Below the pieces are notes generated by a model. The model made no database searches. It was not told the DNA's origin and was given only the letters and a program-made list of their open reading frames with translations. DNA of 64,000 nucleotides, taken from positions 121,887,127 through 121,951,126 of the forward strand of contig NC_035435.2 in assembly GCF_002127325.2 (NCBI RefSeq), in the 5' to 3' direction. How positions within the stretch are numbered: the first letter of the stretch is position 1; the number at the start of each line of letters is the position of its first letter. The position numbers and the translations under genes are program-made. Origin of the DNA: Helianthus annuus (taxonomy: Eukaryota > Streptophyta > Magnoliopsida > Asterales > Asteraceae). Positions 10,544 through 22,993 of this stretch are shown here, in pieces.

Positions 10544-13500
10544 TGTGACATCTGTGCTTGTGATATCATTTTACAGACTCTGAACAATACAATTTTAATA
10601 AAACAGTGTGTTTTGATCCCAATGTTTGTCATTTATGTTTGATTTTATGCACATGTTGATTTTTGATCGATTTTGAACTCTATATCGTTTTCTAGGGAGT
10701 TATACGCAAACTGATACGTAAACATAATCAGTTTAATGCAACAAACACTCCGGAACATCATCATAAACTTAACATACCTTAAATAACCTTTACAAAACTT
10801 AGAAATAAGTTTTGAAGGCTTTGGTATGGCAAAAACAAGTTTATTCGCTCTCAGGGACTATTTGCGTCAACTTGCAAAAGTCTGCCGTTTCGTAAGGCAA
10901 CGTACTGTCCGGAACTTGATCATAAGTTAAACATACCATAAATAACCAAAACATGGCTTAGAAATAAGCTTTGATAGGTTCGGTGTGCGAAAACATGCTT
11001 ATATGATCTTACAGGGACTAAAAGTGTCAAAAACGGCGTAAGTTTGCATTTTCGCGCATATCTTACGTTCTGGCCACATCTGGACATCCAAAACTTTTGT
11101 ACACACTAAAATATTTTTATTTTAGTGATCGGCATGCAAAAATACCATTCGTCGCTTAATTTGGTTCGTTTTCGCGTCCGTTTGAGTTTCGTCGTAATTT
11201 AACGAACAACGCGACCGTACGACCAAACGAGCCGACATCCGAGAGTTTTCCGAGCATATTTTGAGTCCTCTAAACTTTATTGACCTTGTAGAGCCTTGAA
11301 AATGGCTTAACGGGTGTTAAAAGTGCCAAAAATGGACTCGATTGCATGCAGGGACTAAAGCTGTCAATTATCAAATTTTGCTGATCTGGGGACCCCAGGC
11401 GGGGCACGTAAAGCCCAGGCCTATCCTTACGCGGGCCGTGTAAAGTCCCCAGCGACCAGAAATTCATTTTTAGCAATCTGTTGCTAATTCAGGGGCTGTT
11501 TATGCAATTTTTTGGAATGTTGAGCAAGTTTGTGTGATCACCAAGGCTTCTAATTAGCTCCAAACAAGTGTAGGGTCAAGATTATTGCTTGATCACCACA
11601 CAAGATGATCCTAATGGCTCTTGATTCCTATAAATAGCAAGGCCATTCAACTCATTCTTTGCTCATTCCTCATTCTTCTCCTTTCATATCTGCTTTGGAG
11701 CTCTCTCAACTGAGTTTGGGACTTGTCTTCTTTGTAGAAAAGATAGCAAGGACTTGGGTGAGCCTTCTTTCATTCTTTTATTTGCTTTCTAGTTTAAATA
11801 GTCAAACAAGTGTTTGACTTTCGGTTTTGACCATCAATTGGTCAAGTCAAAGTTCAATTGAACTTTGAAACGTGATTGTAATCACGATAGTTATAATCCT
11901 TCGTGATTATAGCCGCTGATTACCACGTTAACTAGGTGTGGTGTAGTGTCGAGTCAAAGTTTCGGTCAAAATGTGTTTTAGCACGCATTTTGCAACGAAA
12001 ATACTTTAGGGTATCAAAACACTTTGTTTTGATACCAAATCAGTAGGTTAAACATGTTTTGACATGTTTGACTCGACACTATTAGTTTAGTGCTTGTTTA
12101 TGGTCGTAAGTTAAGCGGTCTAAACAACCGCTTACACTTCCGAACCCGACCCGTTTGGTCGATCTTTAGGATCCGGCCAAGCTTAGTTAGTGATCATAGT
12201 TGCATAGGGAATAACCACTGAGGTTATACCTTATGATCACATAGGATTGGTTAGTCATATGCTAGTTAGCTTGTATGCCCATAGGAAATGACCAAAATGC
12301 CATTTTGAAGCATAAATCCGTATTTTGACTATGTGAACATATTTTTAACATGTAAACTGATTTAGTAACATGTTTAGGGATAATTGGGCATGTAAGACTT
12401 GACATAGCACATAGTTAACTATCCGAACATAGTTTTACACAAACGACGCCTTATAGTAGCTTATGTTACCCTAATGTGTCGAAACGGGTCAAAAGCACTT
12501 AGGTAGACTTTCCAATCAGAATGTAGGGCCTATTAAATCATACCATATGAGTTCAATTACTCATTTGATTTATAGAACCTCATTCTGTCCTATCTCCCGA
12601 TTTAGGAGCCGATTTATTAACATAGTTACCTATACTAGGTGCCGGTTGATTTCGTGATACTTGGAGCTTAAATTGGTCTTATTCTCAAGACTAATTAGCA
12701 ATCCCAAGTGAGTACATAGTTCCCCTCTTTTACCATTTTCAAATACTTTGGGGTGATACACATGTACATACGTGTTACTTTCGCGCATTTCATGCTTTTA
12801 TGACATAAACATGCTAGTTTCACCTAGTACACTTATAGTACGTGCGTTCAATTGTGTTTTGCTATGTATGTCAAGCATGCTAGCACATTGATTTGTTACA
12901 CATTTGTTGCATATGTTTACTTAGCATATGGAACACATTGTTTTACATGACATTTCTGCTATGTATGTTTACTTAGCATGCTAGCACATTGTTTTACATG
13001 AACATTTCTACTAGGCATGTTTACTTAGCATACCTAGTACATGGTTTTCACATGCTACATTGGTTATGACATTTGGTGTGTTTAATCGGGACAATAATAC
13101 ATTCATTAACATTGATCACGCCGCTCGGACTTATCTAATGGTACCATAGGAATTGACAACTCCCGTTTCCGACTTCCTAGGTTTGTTTGGAAGTTGGGAA
13201 TGACAGAATCCGACTACATAACTTTAGATGAACCTTTAATTCGTTTAAGCGTTTGTCGCCACAGTCGCAAGGCTTGAATGTATGCGATTAACATTACTGC
13301 ATAAATGTTTGTAATCATAAAGCATTGTTTTTTCTGCAAAACATAACATTTGATTTAACTTAGGGTTATTCAAAAACATTGTTTTGTACATTTTCTATGG
13401 GGTTGAGTAGCTTCCAGTTATTCACCATACATGACATTTATTTCACATTGACAGCATCACATAGTTTAAGTAGATGATTTCCTACTTACTATGCATTTCA

Positions 13501-14238
13501 TTAGTTATACATGATACAGTTATACACAAGACATTATACATGGTTTATACATAAACATTTTGACATTTAACATGACATATTGGTTGGTTATTGATAAGTG
13601 ACTTATGTAACGGGGCCATGTGTTATATGATAAAAGCATGGTGGATACGCCGCTGGTACTTCCTATATATAAGTGCTTTTATCATATCATACATTGTTGC
13701 GTTATCTAAATCACTTAGACAAGACATGAAACATTTTTACAAGAACATGACACTGTTTTACAAAGCATACATTTTTATACAAATTCACTTCTACTTGGTT
13801 ATTCATTTAACCATGCATCTTCCTTTCATTATCATTTGATTTCCATATCGATTTTCACATGGTTTACATAGGAAAACATTTTTTTACAAGGTTCATGACT
13901 ACGTTTTATTAAACACTTCTTTCAATTACAAGTCATGAATCTGCATAAACAAAACCTATGTATCTCACATGCATTTTTATGCTGACGTACCTATTTTTAC
14001 ATGTGTTTTCAGGTGCTAATGCGTCATGTGTGTGCTTCACTTAGGCGGACTCGGGCCTTAGTGACTTAAAAGACAGTTATTATGTTATTTTAGTTTGAAC
14101 TTAAAGACAATGTAACATTAATCTTAATGATACAAAACTTTTATTGCCATGGTTGTTGAAACAATAATTATGTCGCTACTCACCTCCCCGGCGTTTCCGC
14201 CGCGGTTTTCATTGTTTTGACGCGGCCGGGGTGTGATA
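10544..14238 (+). mobile_element. 5' LTR of the nested gypsy element (about 3.7 kb)
   Basis: The LTR begins TGTGACATC after the target duplication and ends GGGGTGTGATA just before the primer-binding region. The truncated 3' copy ends GGGGTGTGACA, so the final CA has become TA here. The last 203 bp match 18008-18210 almost perfectly. A possible TATA box is CCTATAAATAGC at about 11630, followed by a pyrimidine-rich leader. Just upstream (about 11390-11455) are GC-rich words such as GGCGGGGCACGTAAAGCCC and ACGCGGGCCGTGTAAAG. No coding potential was found; 13591-13839 is a chance frame. Confidence 0.8.
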
Positions 14239-14245
14239 GAAGAGT

Positions 14246-14258
14246 TGGTATCAGAGCC
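14246..14258 (+). other. primer-binding site, initiator tRNA-Met
   Basis: TGGTATCAGAGCC lies 7 bp after the LTR end. This is the standard complement of the 3' end of plant initiator tRNA-Met, used as first-strand primer by most plant gypsy and copia elements. Confidence 0.9.
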
Positions 14259-14825
14259 AATGGTTATAGGGAATTAGGTTATTAGTAATGCTTTGACCTA
14301 GACTATAACTTTCTAGGACCCTAACACAAGTTTACTTGTGTTTAGATCTTAAAACAATACCTGTCACCTATCCTTAGGTGATTACCAAAACTTGAACATA
14401 ATTTTCCAAAATGATTTTGAAATCAATCATCTATCCTTAGATGATTTCTTTTGGCCATGTGCCTTCCAAATTTTCTAAATCTCGTCAAAGTTTTGGGTCT
14501 AAATAATGTGAATACGTGCAAACTGGAAAAGTGAATGCCTGTACCCTGAGTTTTCTGTCTAAGGCTAGAATGTTCGTACAAATCTGCAGTATCGAACCAG
14601 TCACTCTTACCCGGGAACTCTTGGGGTGAGTGTTCACTTATAGGCGAGCATGTCTTTGGTAATACATTATTATGACTCATTTACTTTGATTTGCCACTAT
14701 GTGTTGTTTGTTTGCTTTGTGGTAACGAACAAATGACCACCTTCCTTGCTTTTTTTCGATTTTATTGTTATCTCATTTTCATCACATCATCTCACTCGTT
14801 TTCTCTCATGTTTCCTCTTTTAGAA

Positions 14826-17800
14826 ATGCCTCCTCGACGTAATGTTCCTCAACCTGATGCCGGACTGGCAGCTATTATAGCACAGCAGATGGCTGCTATG
14901 CTACCTGGTCTCATAACTCAAATAAACCAAGCCACCAATAACAATGTTAATGCACCTGCTCTGTGCAACTTTAAATAGTTTAACTCGGCTAAACCGCTCA
15001 AGTTTAGTGGTACTGAAGGAGCAACAGGGCTTCTCCAGTGGTTTGAGAGTCTTGAGAGCACATTTCGCCATGTTCAGTGTCTGAACAATCGTAAGGTCGA
15101 GTTTGCTTCTAGTGTATTTCAAAAGAGGGCCCTTACCTGGTAGAATGGGGTAATGAGAGATAGAGGTGCTGATGTTGCTTTGGGTCAGACATGGGAAGAA
15201 CTCAGGGCTCTCGTGATGAGAGAATTTTGTCCTCGTCACGAGCAGAGGGCACTCGAAGATGAGTTCAATGATCTGAAGCAAGTCAGTGGTGAACACCGGG
15301 CTTACACTGACAGATATGAGGAGTTAAGCTTGCTCTGTCCGACTATGGTCACGCCTTTGGATAAGGCTATTGAGAGGTACATAGACGGTTTTCCAGATCC
15401 TGTTCAGGATATTGTCACTGGCAGCCACCCTACTACCATCCGTCAGGCCATTGAGCTAGCTGCTACCCTTACTGAATCGCAGATCAAGAAGGGTAAACTC
15501 CACAGGAAGGGTGATAAGAAGCAGAAACAGTCTGATAGTACCAAGGATAACAAGGGCAAGAAGGCTGCTGAGTCTTCAAAGAAATCAAGGAAGCGCAAGG
15601 CTTCCAAGAATTTTGCTGTCACTGCTCAGACTAACCAGACTGCTCCTAATCAGGCAGCACAGAATCAGGCTGCACAACCTGCTGCCAAGAGGCAGTATGC
15701 GGGAAATGCACCTCTGTGCAACCGATGTAACAACCATCACCAGCCACAGTTGCAATGTCGTATCTACACGAATTGTGGCAAGTCTGGTCATCTTGCGAAC
15801 ACCTGTCGTTTTGCTCCTAATCAGAATCAGGCAGCTCAAAACCCAGCAGTACAAAACCCTGCCCAGAATCCTGCACGACCTCACTTTCCGCCTGGTTCGT
15901 GTTACAATTGTGGGGATCTGACCCACTACAGGAACAACTGCCCGAGGTTGGCAAATGCGAATCAAGCACCGGCTCGTGGTAGAGCTTTTAATCTTAATGC
16001 AAATGAGGTGCGTGCGGATAACGAAGTGGTGAACGGTACGTTCCTTGTTAACAACCATCCTGCTTCTGTTCTATTTGATTCGGGTGCCGATAAGAGCTTT
16101 GTGTCCTTAGCATTTGAGCCTTTGCTTGCGATGACTAGAACAAAACTAGGAAAGCCCTTGACAGTAGAAGTAGCTAGTGGTGAACCTGTTGTACTCAACT
16201 CTGTTCTTCGAAATTGCCAGTTGAATCTCAATAACCATTTTTTCCCTACCGACCTCACACCGATGCAACTCGGGAGCTTCGATGTTATAGTAGGAATGGA
16301 TTGGTTATCCAAGTACCATGCTGAGGTGGTATGTTTTGAGAAGTTGGTTCGTATACCATTTTCAACTGGTGAGATCTTAGAAGTTCGTGGGGAGAAACCC
16401 GTCTGTGGTATTAAGCTTATGTCTTGTACCCAAGCCCGCAAATATCTACGCAAGAAGTATGTTGCTTTCTTAGCACATGTTGTAGAGGATAAAGGTAAAG
16501 GTAAGACTATCCAAGATATCCCTGTTGTTCGGGACTATCCAGAGGTATTTCCTGAGGAATTACCTGGTTTACCCCCTGTGCGCCAAGTTGAGTTCCGCAT
16601 TGATCTTGTGCCTGGTGCAAATCCCATTGCTAAGTCACCTTACCGTCTTGCACCGTCTGAGATGCAAGAGTTATCTAAGCAGCTTCAAGAGCTATCTGAC
16701 AAAGGATTCATCCGTCCAAGCTTTTCCCCTTGGGGCGCTCCTGTCCTATTTGTGAAAAAGAAAGATGGATCTTTTAGGATGTGTATCGATTACCGTGAGC
16801 TTAACAAGCTTACCATCAAGAATCGATATCCCCTACCTCGCATTGATGATCTCTTTGATCAGCTACAGGGTGCTACTTGCTTTTCAAAGATTGATCTGCG
16901 TTCTGGGTATCATCAACTTCGAGTCTTCGAAGAAGATATTCCCAAGACAGCTTTTCGTACGCGTTATGGTCATTATGAGTTCACTGTTATGCCTTTCGGT
17001 TTAACAAATGCTCCTGCTGTTTTCATGGACTTAATGAATAGGGTTTGTAAGCCTTATTTGGATAAGTTCATCATCGTCTTCATTGATGATATTTTGATCT
17101 ATTCTAAGACTCGAGCTGATCATGAACAACATCTTCGTTTTACAATGGAGCTCCTAAAGAAAGAACAGCTTTTCGCCAAATTCTCCAAGTGTGAATTCTG
17201 GCTTAAGGAAGTTCAATTTTTGGGGCACATAGTCAACGAACAAGGTATACATGTAGATCCCGCCAAAATCAGTGCGATTAAGGATTGGATACACCTACTA
17301 CTCCTACCGAGGTTCGTTCATTTCTTGGTCTAGCAGGTTATTACCGCCGTTTCATAGAAAACTTCTCCAAGATTGCGGTTCCTCTCACTGCTTTAACTCA
17401 GAAGAATAAATCTTTTGAGTGGGGATCCAAACAGGAAGAAGCTTTTCAGACACTGAAACAGAAACTTTGTGATGCACCTATTCTATCTTTGCCCGAGGGT
17501 AACGACGATTTTGTCGTGTACTGTGATGCCTCCAATTTAGGCCTTGGTTGCGTTCTTATGCAAAGAAACAAAGTTATAGCCTATGCATCAAGACAGCTGA
17601 AAGTGCACGAGAAAAACTACACCACTCATGATCTTGAGTTAGGTGCAGTAGTCTTTGCTCTCAAAATCTGGAGACACTACCTGTATGGTACAAAGTGTGT
17701 AGTGTTTACTGACCACAAAAGTCTCCAGCATATCTTCAATCGGAAAGAACTAAACATGAGGCAACAACGTTGGGTTGAACTCCTAAACGACTACGATTGC

Positions 17801-18016
17801 GAAATTCGCTACCATCCTAGTAAGGCGAATGTCGTGGCTGGCGCATTGAGTCGTAAGGAACATGTCAAGCTTCACTGTGTTCAGGTTCGATCTGACATTC
17901 AAACTCGCATAATTCAGGCTCAACATACTTGTGTTACACAAGACTTGATGGGTAAAGAGATACCGTGTCATACCAATCCTGAGCTTGAACTGAGAGATTT
18001 TGGGATTTTCACTTAG
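14826..18016 (+). pseudogene. gypsy gag-pol (gag, protease, RT, RNase H), broken
   Basis: The frame starts at ATG 14826 (MPPRRNVPQ). Gag is interrupted by TAG at 14976 and at 15139; a TGG codon is the likely original of the second. The main frame then runs to 17333. It has two zinc knuckles: the first has lost its leading cysteine ([15 protein letters not shown]), while the second is intact ([14 protein letters not shown], about 15900). Protease shows [10 protein letters not shown] (about 16075). Reverse transcriptase has the FIDDILIYS block at about 17085. A one-base deletion near 17289 shifts to a second frame (17285-18016) carrying the [10 protein letters not shown] connection and RNase H, with YCDAS, DHKSLQH and GALSRK. 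The end of the frame reads into the LTR fragment at 18008. Integrase is absent. No functional polyprotein is possible. Confidence 0.9.
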
Positions 18017-18210
18017 GCGGACTCGGGCCTTAGTGACTTAAAAGACAGTTATTATGTTATTTTAGTTTGAACTTAAAGACAATGTAACATTAATCTTAAT
18101 GATACAAAACTTTTATTGCCATGGTAGTTGAAACAATAATTCTGTCGCTACTCACCTCCCCGGCGTTTCCGCCACGGTTTTCGTTGTTTTGACGCGGCCG
18201 GGGTGTGACA
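18008..18210 (+). mobile_element. 3' LTR remnant of the nested gypsy element
   Basis: It matches 14036-14238 with only a few differences, such as CCACGG for CCGCGG. It begins at the 5-bp TTCAC microhomology and ends TGTGACA next to the GCAGA duplication. Because it ends at the target duplication, it is the real 3' terminus and not a stray copy. Confidence 0.85.
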
Positions 18211-18215
18211 GCAGA

Positions 18216-21200
18216 GTTGCAAAAGCTTTATCAAATAGAACCGCGGTTTACGAAACCCATGTTAGAGCTTTCTGGGATACATCAAGATTTGATGAATCAG
18301 ACAAAATGATACACGCAATGTTGAGAAAGAAGGACCAAGCTGGTAAAGACATAGATGTTGAGTTTGAGTTTGGTGTTGGAGATGTTAGGAGAGTTCTTGA
18401 TTTACAGGATTCTGATGATGATCCAACAATCATGTCAGAACGTCTTGTCAAAGGGTTGTGGTGTAGAATGGGATTCACTGGGCATATAAATGGAAAAATG
18501 CTTAAAAGGAATTTCTCAAAGGCTTACCGGTACTTGATGCATTGCATGGTGCATTCATTGTCACACAGAAAAGCAGCATATGATGAAGTACCTGATTACA
18601 TCATGAACTTCATAGCTAGCCTGGTATTGAACAGAAAGTATAATATTTCTCAAGTGATATTTGACTACATGAAGGAAAATTGCAGAAATGAAGCAGACAG
18701 ATACATCATGTACCCTAGGTTCATCATGATGTTAATTAATGATAAGATCAAGGATCTTCCAAAGGACAGTGATGATGTCATGGAGCTGAGCAGTGTAAAT
18801 TATATTACAATTGGAAGAATCACCAAGGAAAAGGATGCAAAAACAAAGCAAATGATATGCAGAATCAAGGATAAAGATTATGTTGCTCCTGAGAATGAAA
18901 AGTGGAGGCATGATAACAGTGATTCAGACAATGAAAATGAAAAGATTAGTGAGATGGCTGAGAAGAAACCTAGATGGTGGTGTGTGAGAGATGGAAAAAG
19001 AAAGAGAACACCTAAGTCATCCCCTGCAGTTACCATTCCGAAGGATGGAGATAAGGGTATAGTGAAAGGGAGAGCCTTAAGACAGTTAGAATTTATGTTT
19101 AATAAATGTCTCTAACATCTCTGTTAATGTTTGTTTTTGTAGGGTCTTCTGGAGAACCACAGCAGAGATTGATTGATGAAACTGTCTTAGAGCCATCTGT
19201 GGTCATTGAGCAAGGAGCTGGTCTTCTAAACCAATCATTTGAAAGTTATATGAAAAAGAATGAGGAAGCAGCAGCACAACAAGTTCAAGGATCGAGTGCT
19301 CATGTTGAGAAGGTTACAAGGGTTGAACCAGAGATTGAAGATCAGGGGAGTTCAAGTGAAGATGATTCTGAAGCAACTCAATCTGAATCTGAATTAGATC
19401 CAGCAACTCTTGGAAGAGGGAGAGCTCAGCTGAAGAAGAAGCCTTTAAAGAAAAAGAAAGGATCAGATGAAGAAGATTCACCTTATGATCCTGAAAAGCC
19501 AAAAAAACAAAGAAAGAAGCGTAAAGCAGTTCAGGCTGGAATCATTCCAAGAAATGTTAGAGCAAAGAAAGCTGGTGCTGAACCATCAAAAGAAAAGGGA
19601 GGAAAGACAGAAAAGCATGTTCAGAAATCAAAAGAACAAAGTGTTGAGGTGCCAAGAGAACCTGAGGAGCAATCAATAAAAGAACCAGTAGCTGAAAAAG
19701 AAACACGTGGTGATGATTATGTAGAAGTCACGGGGTTCAAAGCTGCTAGTCCACGTCCTCCTCCACAAGACAAACCAGAATCATCTCATCAGAAAGAAAA
19801 GTTTGATTACATGTTTGAAGGATTTCCAGAAGCAACAGGAATTTACACAGAAGATATTCCTGAAGAAGACTACGACATGTTCAACGATCAAGCAGTTAAA
19901 GAATTGGTACAAAAGGTCAACAAGCTGGAAAAAGAAAAAGCTAAAACAGAATTGGAGCGTGATATTCTGAAGAAACAAGTTGATCGATTGATGAAAGCTC
20001 ATGATCAAGTTAGAGAGGCGTTGATAGAGCAAGAAGAAACAATGAACAAAATGAGGGATGAAGCTCATGATAATTCTAAGTTGTTTGAACTGTTGATGGC
20101 AGAGATCTCTTCTTTGAATGTAAAGATAAAGAACTTAGAAGATGTGAATCAAACACTCAATCAGCTTCTCAGTGAAATGAGTGAAGCTTCGTTAAATAAA
20201 ATGAAGGCAATGAAGCTAGAGATGGAAGCCATGAAGGCAGATAAGGTGGTGAAAGATGAACAACTTCATATGCTATACTCTGTCATGGAAAGTCATTTGA
20301 AGATGGATGTTCATACTGCATTTAATGAAATAGAAGTGAAACGAGCTGAAGAAAGGAGATTAGAACGAGAAAGACGTTTAGCTGAAGAAGCCACTCAAAA
20401 GAACAAAGGTGTGATTGATGATACTCAAGAAGTTGGTGGATCATCAAGTCAACCTGATATTGGTGGTTCATCATCACAACAAGATATTGAAATGGTTGAA
20501 GTTGTAGAAGTTCAGGAACAAGAAATAGTTGAAGATGAACAAGAAATGGTTGAAGCTGAAGAAGTTCAGGAACCAGACTTCATGATTGTTGGTGAGTCTT
20601 CTGAACCTGTTGATATTTATAATATTCTCCGAAGGGTTGATGTTATTCAAAGAAAGAGAAAGGCAAGAGAAGTGTTGCTTCTAGAATGGAAGACACAACA
20701 ATTTGTACTTGTTGGTGATGCCTATCCTGTGCCTTACAACGTTCAAGAAGTTGCTCGTGAAATGAAAGTTAAAGCAAGGCGTAGAAAGGCAAGGAAAGCT
20801 CGTGGAGAAATCGTTGATGATGACTCCGATGTAGAGTTATTTGGAGAAGATGATGACGAGGAAGATGAAGATAATGGTGATGATCAAACGGATGATAAGC
20901 CTGAGGATAGCAATGATAAAGATGATAAAGGTGATGATGACAATGATCAAGGTGCTTCCGGGTTGTTAATCAAAGATCCAATTGTTCAAGAAAGAATTGA
21001 AGAGCTATTGAATGATGAGATCAATGAGCAAGAGGATGACGTTCAAAATGAAGCATCATCTGGAAAACAACATGTTAATCAGGTATTCCTCTCAAACCCA
21101 ACTGTTATTTACTTGAATGTTCAACAAGAAGGAGAGGTTGAGATTAGAAAAACCAGAGCTGAAATGCTAGAGGAATTGGGGTTAGAAGAAGGAAAGTTCA

Positions 21201-22561
21201 AGTTTGATATTGAGGATGAAATTCCTCAGTCACCAGCTAAAGACTTCGAGCCCAGATACGCATTTGAAGCAGATCATTATGATGATGTGATTGTTGAAGA
21301 CGCTTCAGATTCATCTGAAGATGAAATTGATTTTCATTATGCTGGGATTGATGAGACGTTTCCTTCATTTGCTGAGATGTTCAAAGATAAAAATGAAGAC
21401 GAGATTAAAAGAAAGAGTGTTGAAAAGATCTCCACTGAAGGTGTTCCTGAAACTGTTCCGAGAGAGATTCTTGCAGAAGAAAGAAAGAAATGGTTCAAGA
21501 ATATGCCTAAAGAAAGAAAGACTCTCAGAGCCCTTCAGTATTTCACTCACAGTAAAAATCTTTCATGGGGAGATATTTTATCTTGGGGATACCTAGAAGA
21601 TCTGAAAGTGTATGCCATCAGGAGAGAAGAAGGAGTTCAATACTTTGAGTTCTTATCTGATATTGCTTCTCTACCGTGGTGGGATGTGGATGAATTGGTA
21701 AAGACAAAGAACATTAAACAGTTCTACTTTAGTCCTGAAGTTCGTCTACATGATCAAGATCTGTGGAACTACATCAAGTTGCAAGCAAAGAATGGTTATC
21801 CTGATTGGAAGCCACAGTATCCGAAGCAGATTGTAAGAATTTTGGAAAACGGAGAGAAAGATATAACTCTGGATGTAAAACTACCCAAGTGTTTGAAGAA
21901 CATGCCTCTTAGAGCTATCGAGCAAGATTTTCATGATATATTTCAAGGCTGGTTTTACAATGAAACAACGGCAGAGGCAGTGATATCTCTTTTTGACAAG
22001 TCCACTAGAGAATCTAGAAGAATCAGTATATTGGATCCAATGTGGCTTGTTAATTGCTCGAAGAAAGACATTGATTGCCTATTTCTTAACAAGATCGTTT
22101 ATGAGAAGAGAGACAAAGCTCAAGCAATGCAATATCAATCAATTGTGGATGTTTGCTTCGCTCAAGACATCAATTCTGGTAGATATTGGAAGAGCAAATG
22201 GAGAAACATAGAGATTGATGAGTTCTTTAAGAGATACAAATGCAGTCAAAGATCAAAGGAGATAGCAAAGAAAGCTGCTGAGATGGGTAGACGAAGAATG
22301 GGGTATGTGCCACCAACAAATCAGACGCCAATTGAATCTGAAGAAAACAAAATTCCAAAATGGGATCGAAAGCGTGATGGTGACCCAGAGTATAGGAAAT
22401 GGTGGATAACAGAAGGTAGACACAAGAGACGAAAGATGTTAGAAGAAAGAGAAGAAAAGAGGAGGCAAAAGGCCAAAGAGAGAAGGAGGAACAGGAGGAA
22501 CCGAAGACTATGCTGGAAGGAACTACAACTACATTCGAGGGGGAGTCTGTTAGTACAATAA
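18216..22561 (+). CDS. SIRE ORF3, main body (very large protein of unknown function)
   Basis: This continues the frame of 9264-10543. Exon 2 ends at 19056 (AAG G before GTATAG), an 86-bp intron follows, and exon 3 runs 19143-22561. The full spliced model has 1459 codons and no internal stop. The first ~320 residues look globular (FWDTSR, VKGLWCRMGF and VLNRKYNISQV blocks). A charged linker follows, then a long coiled coil (about residues 570-740), an acidic Asp/Glu run (about 878-930), a second globular block with aromatic residues (about 1080-1330) and a very basic C-terminal tail. I recognise no catalytic motif, signal peptide or transmembrane segment, so calling it envelope-like is not justified. 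The stop TAA lies 14 bp inside the 3' LTR, so the frame reads through the polypurine tract. From memory, the N-terminal block recurs in unannotated Asteraceae transposon proteins. Confidence 0.7.
22536..22547 (+). other. polypurine tract of the plus-strand SIRE element
   Basis: CGAGGGGGAGTC immediately precedes the 3' LTR start TGTTAG. The same CGAGGGGGAGTC precedes the LTR of the minus-strand element (complement of 24212-24223), which supports both LTR starts. Confidence 0.85.
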
Positions 22562-22993
22562 CGTCTGTAGCTTCCATCAGCATGAAGTCATGTTTTGTAT
22601 GTTTGTGAATAGTTTATGTTTGTTTGTATGTTTGTAAAGCAAGTCAGGATATGGCGCGTTTTTGTTAAGTGCTGACTTTCGTTGACTATGCCAGCCGATC
22701 GGCTAGCCCAGCCGATCGGCCAACACTCACTCTGTCCTAACTATGCCTATAAATAGCTGTTCGATCAGCTCATTTGTAACTTTTGACACTTTCACTCTCT
22801 GGCAAACTCATGTCCGTCTGAACTCTCCAAGGAGCTTGTACATTTTCATATTCAATCAATAGAAGATCAGACAGTAATTCAGAGTTGAATTTGTTCTCGT
22901 ATGTCTGTTGTGTGATTCAATGAATTCCGCGCATTAATCATATCTGATTCAACTAAGTTTCCGAAGAAGAAGATCCTATCCGAGGGACCAACA
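22548..22993 (+). mobile_element. 3' LTR of the plus-strand SIRE element (446 bp)
   Basis: It starts TGTTAG after the polypurine tract and most plausibly ends GGACCAACA at 22993. The short inverted termini TGTT...AACA match the style of the minus-strand LTR (TGTTGG...CCAACA). A TATA box (TATAAATAG, 22748-22756) is preceded by paired AGCCGATCGG words (22690-22725). The exact right end is inferred from this symmetry because no 5' LTR is available for comparison. Confidence 0.7.

Larger units (their letters stand above)
10544..18210 (+). mobile_element. chromovirus-like Ty3/gypsy retrotransposon nested in ORF3, internally deleted
   Basis: The element has a full 5' LTR (10544-14238), a primer-binding site (14246-14258), gag-pol up to RNase H (14826-18007), and only the last 203 bp of a 3' LTR (18008-18210). 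It is flanked by GCAGA on both sides. The H2C2 finger, integrase, any chromodomain, the polypurine tract and about 3.5 kb of 3' LTR are gone. The deletion junction lies at TTCAC (18008-18012), which equals the LTR bases 14036-14040, consistent with short-homology-mediated deletion. The long LTR, gag architecture and initiator-Met primer site fit the Tekay/Del group of chromoviruses (inference; the chromodomain that would confirm it is missing). Confidence 0.85.
3368..22993 (+). mobile_element. SIRE-type Ty1/copia retrotransposon, 5'-truncated, with a large third gene
   Basis: The plus-strand order is partial gag (3368-4162), pol with protease, integrase, reverse transcriptase and RNase H (4174-7683), a conserved non-coding region (7684-8960), a TATA box and spliced third ORF (9118-22561), a polypurine tract (about 22536-22547) and a 3' LTR (22548-22993). 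The 5' LTR, primer-binding site and start of gag are missing. Long 3' regions after pol, often with an extra ORF, are known for the SIRE/Maximus lineage of plant copia elements. A chromovirus-like gypsy element (10544-18210) is nested inside the third ORF. No 5' LTR homologous to 22548-22993 is seen in the window, so the element cannot be dated by LTR comparison. Confidence 0.75.

Noticed and set aside
18189..18215. Upstream ATG at 18189 as the start of ORF3
   Set aside because: These codons come from the gypsy LTR; the frame upstream of the insertion (10433-10543) continues ORF3 and supports the start at 9264.
18216..22561. Calling ORF3 a retroviral-type envelope
   Set aside because: No signal peptide, transmembrane helix or fusion-peptide-like segment is visible; the protein is highly charged with a coiled coil.
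22548..22993. Reading 22548-22993 as the 5' LTR of another element
   Set aside because: A polypurine tract precedes it and no primer-binding site follows, so it is a 3' LTR.
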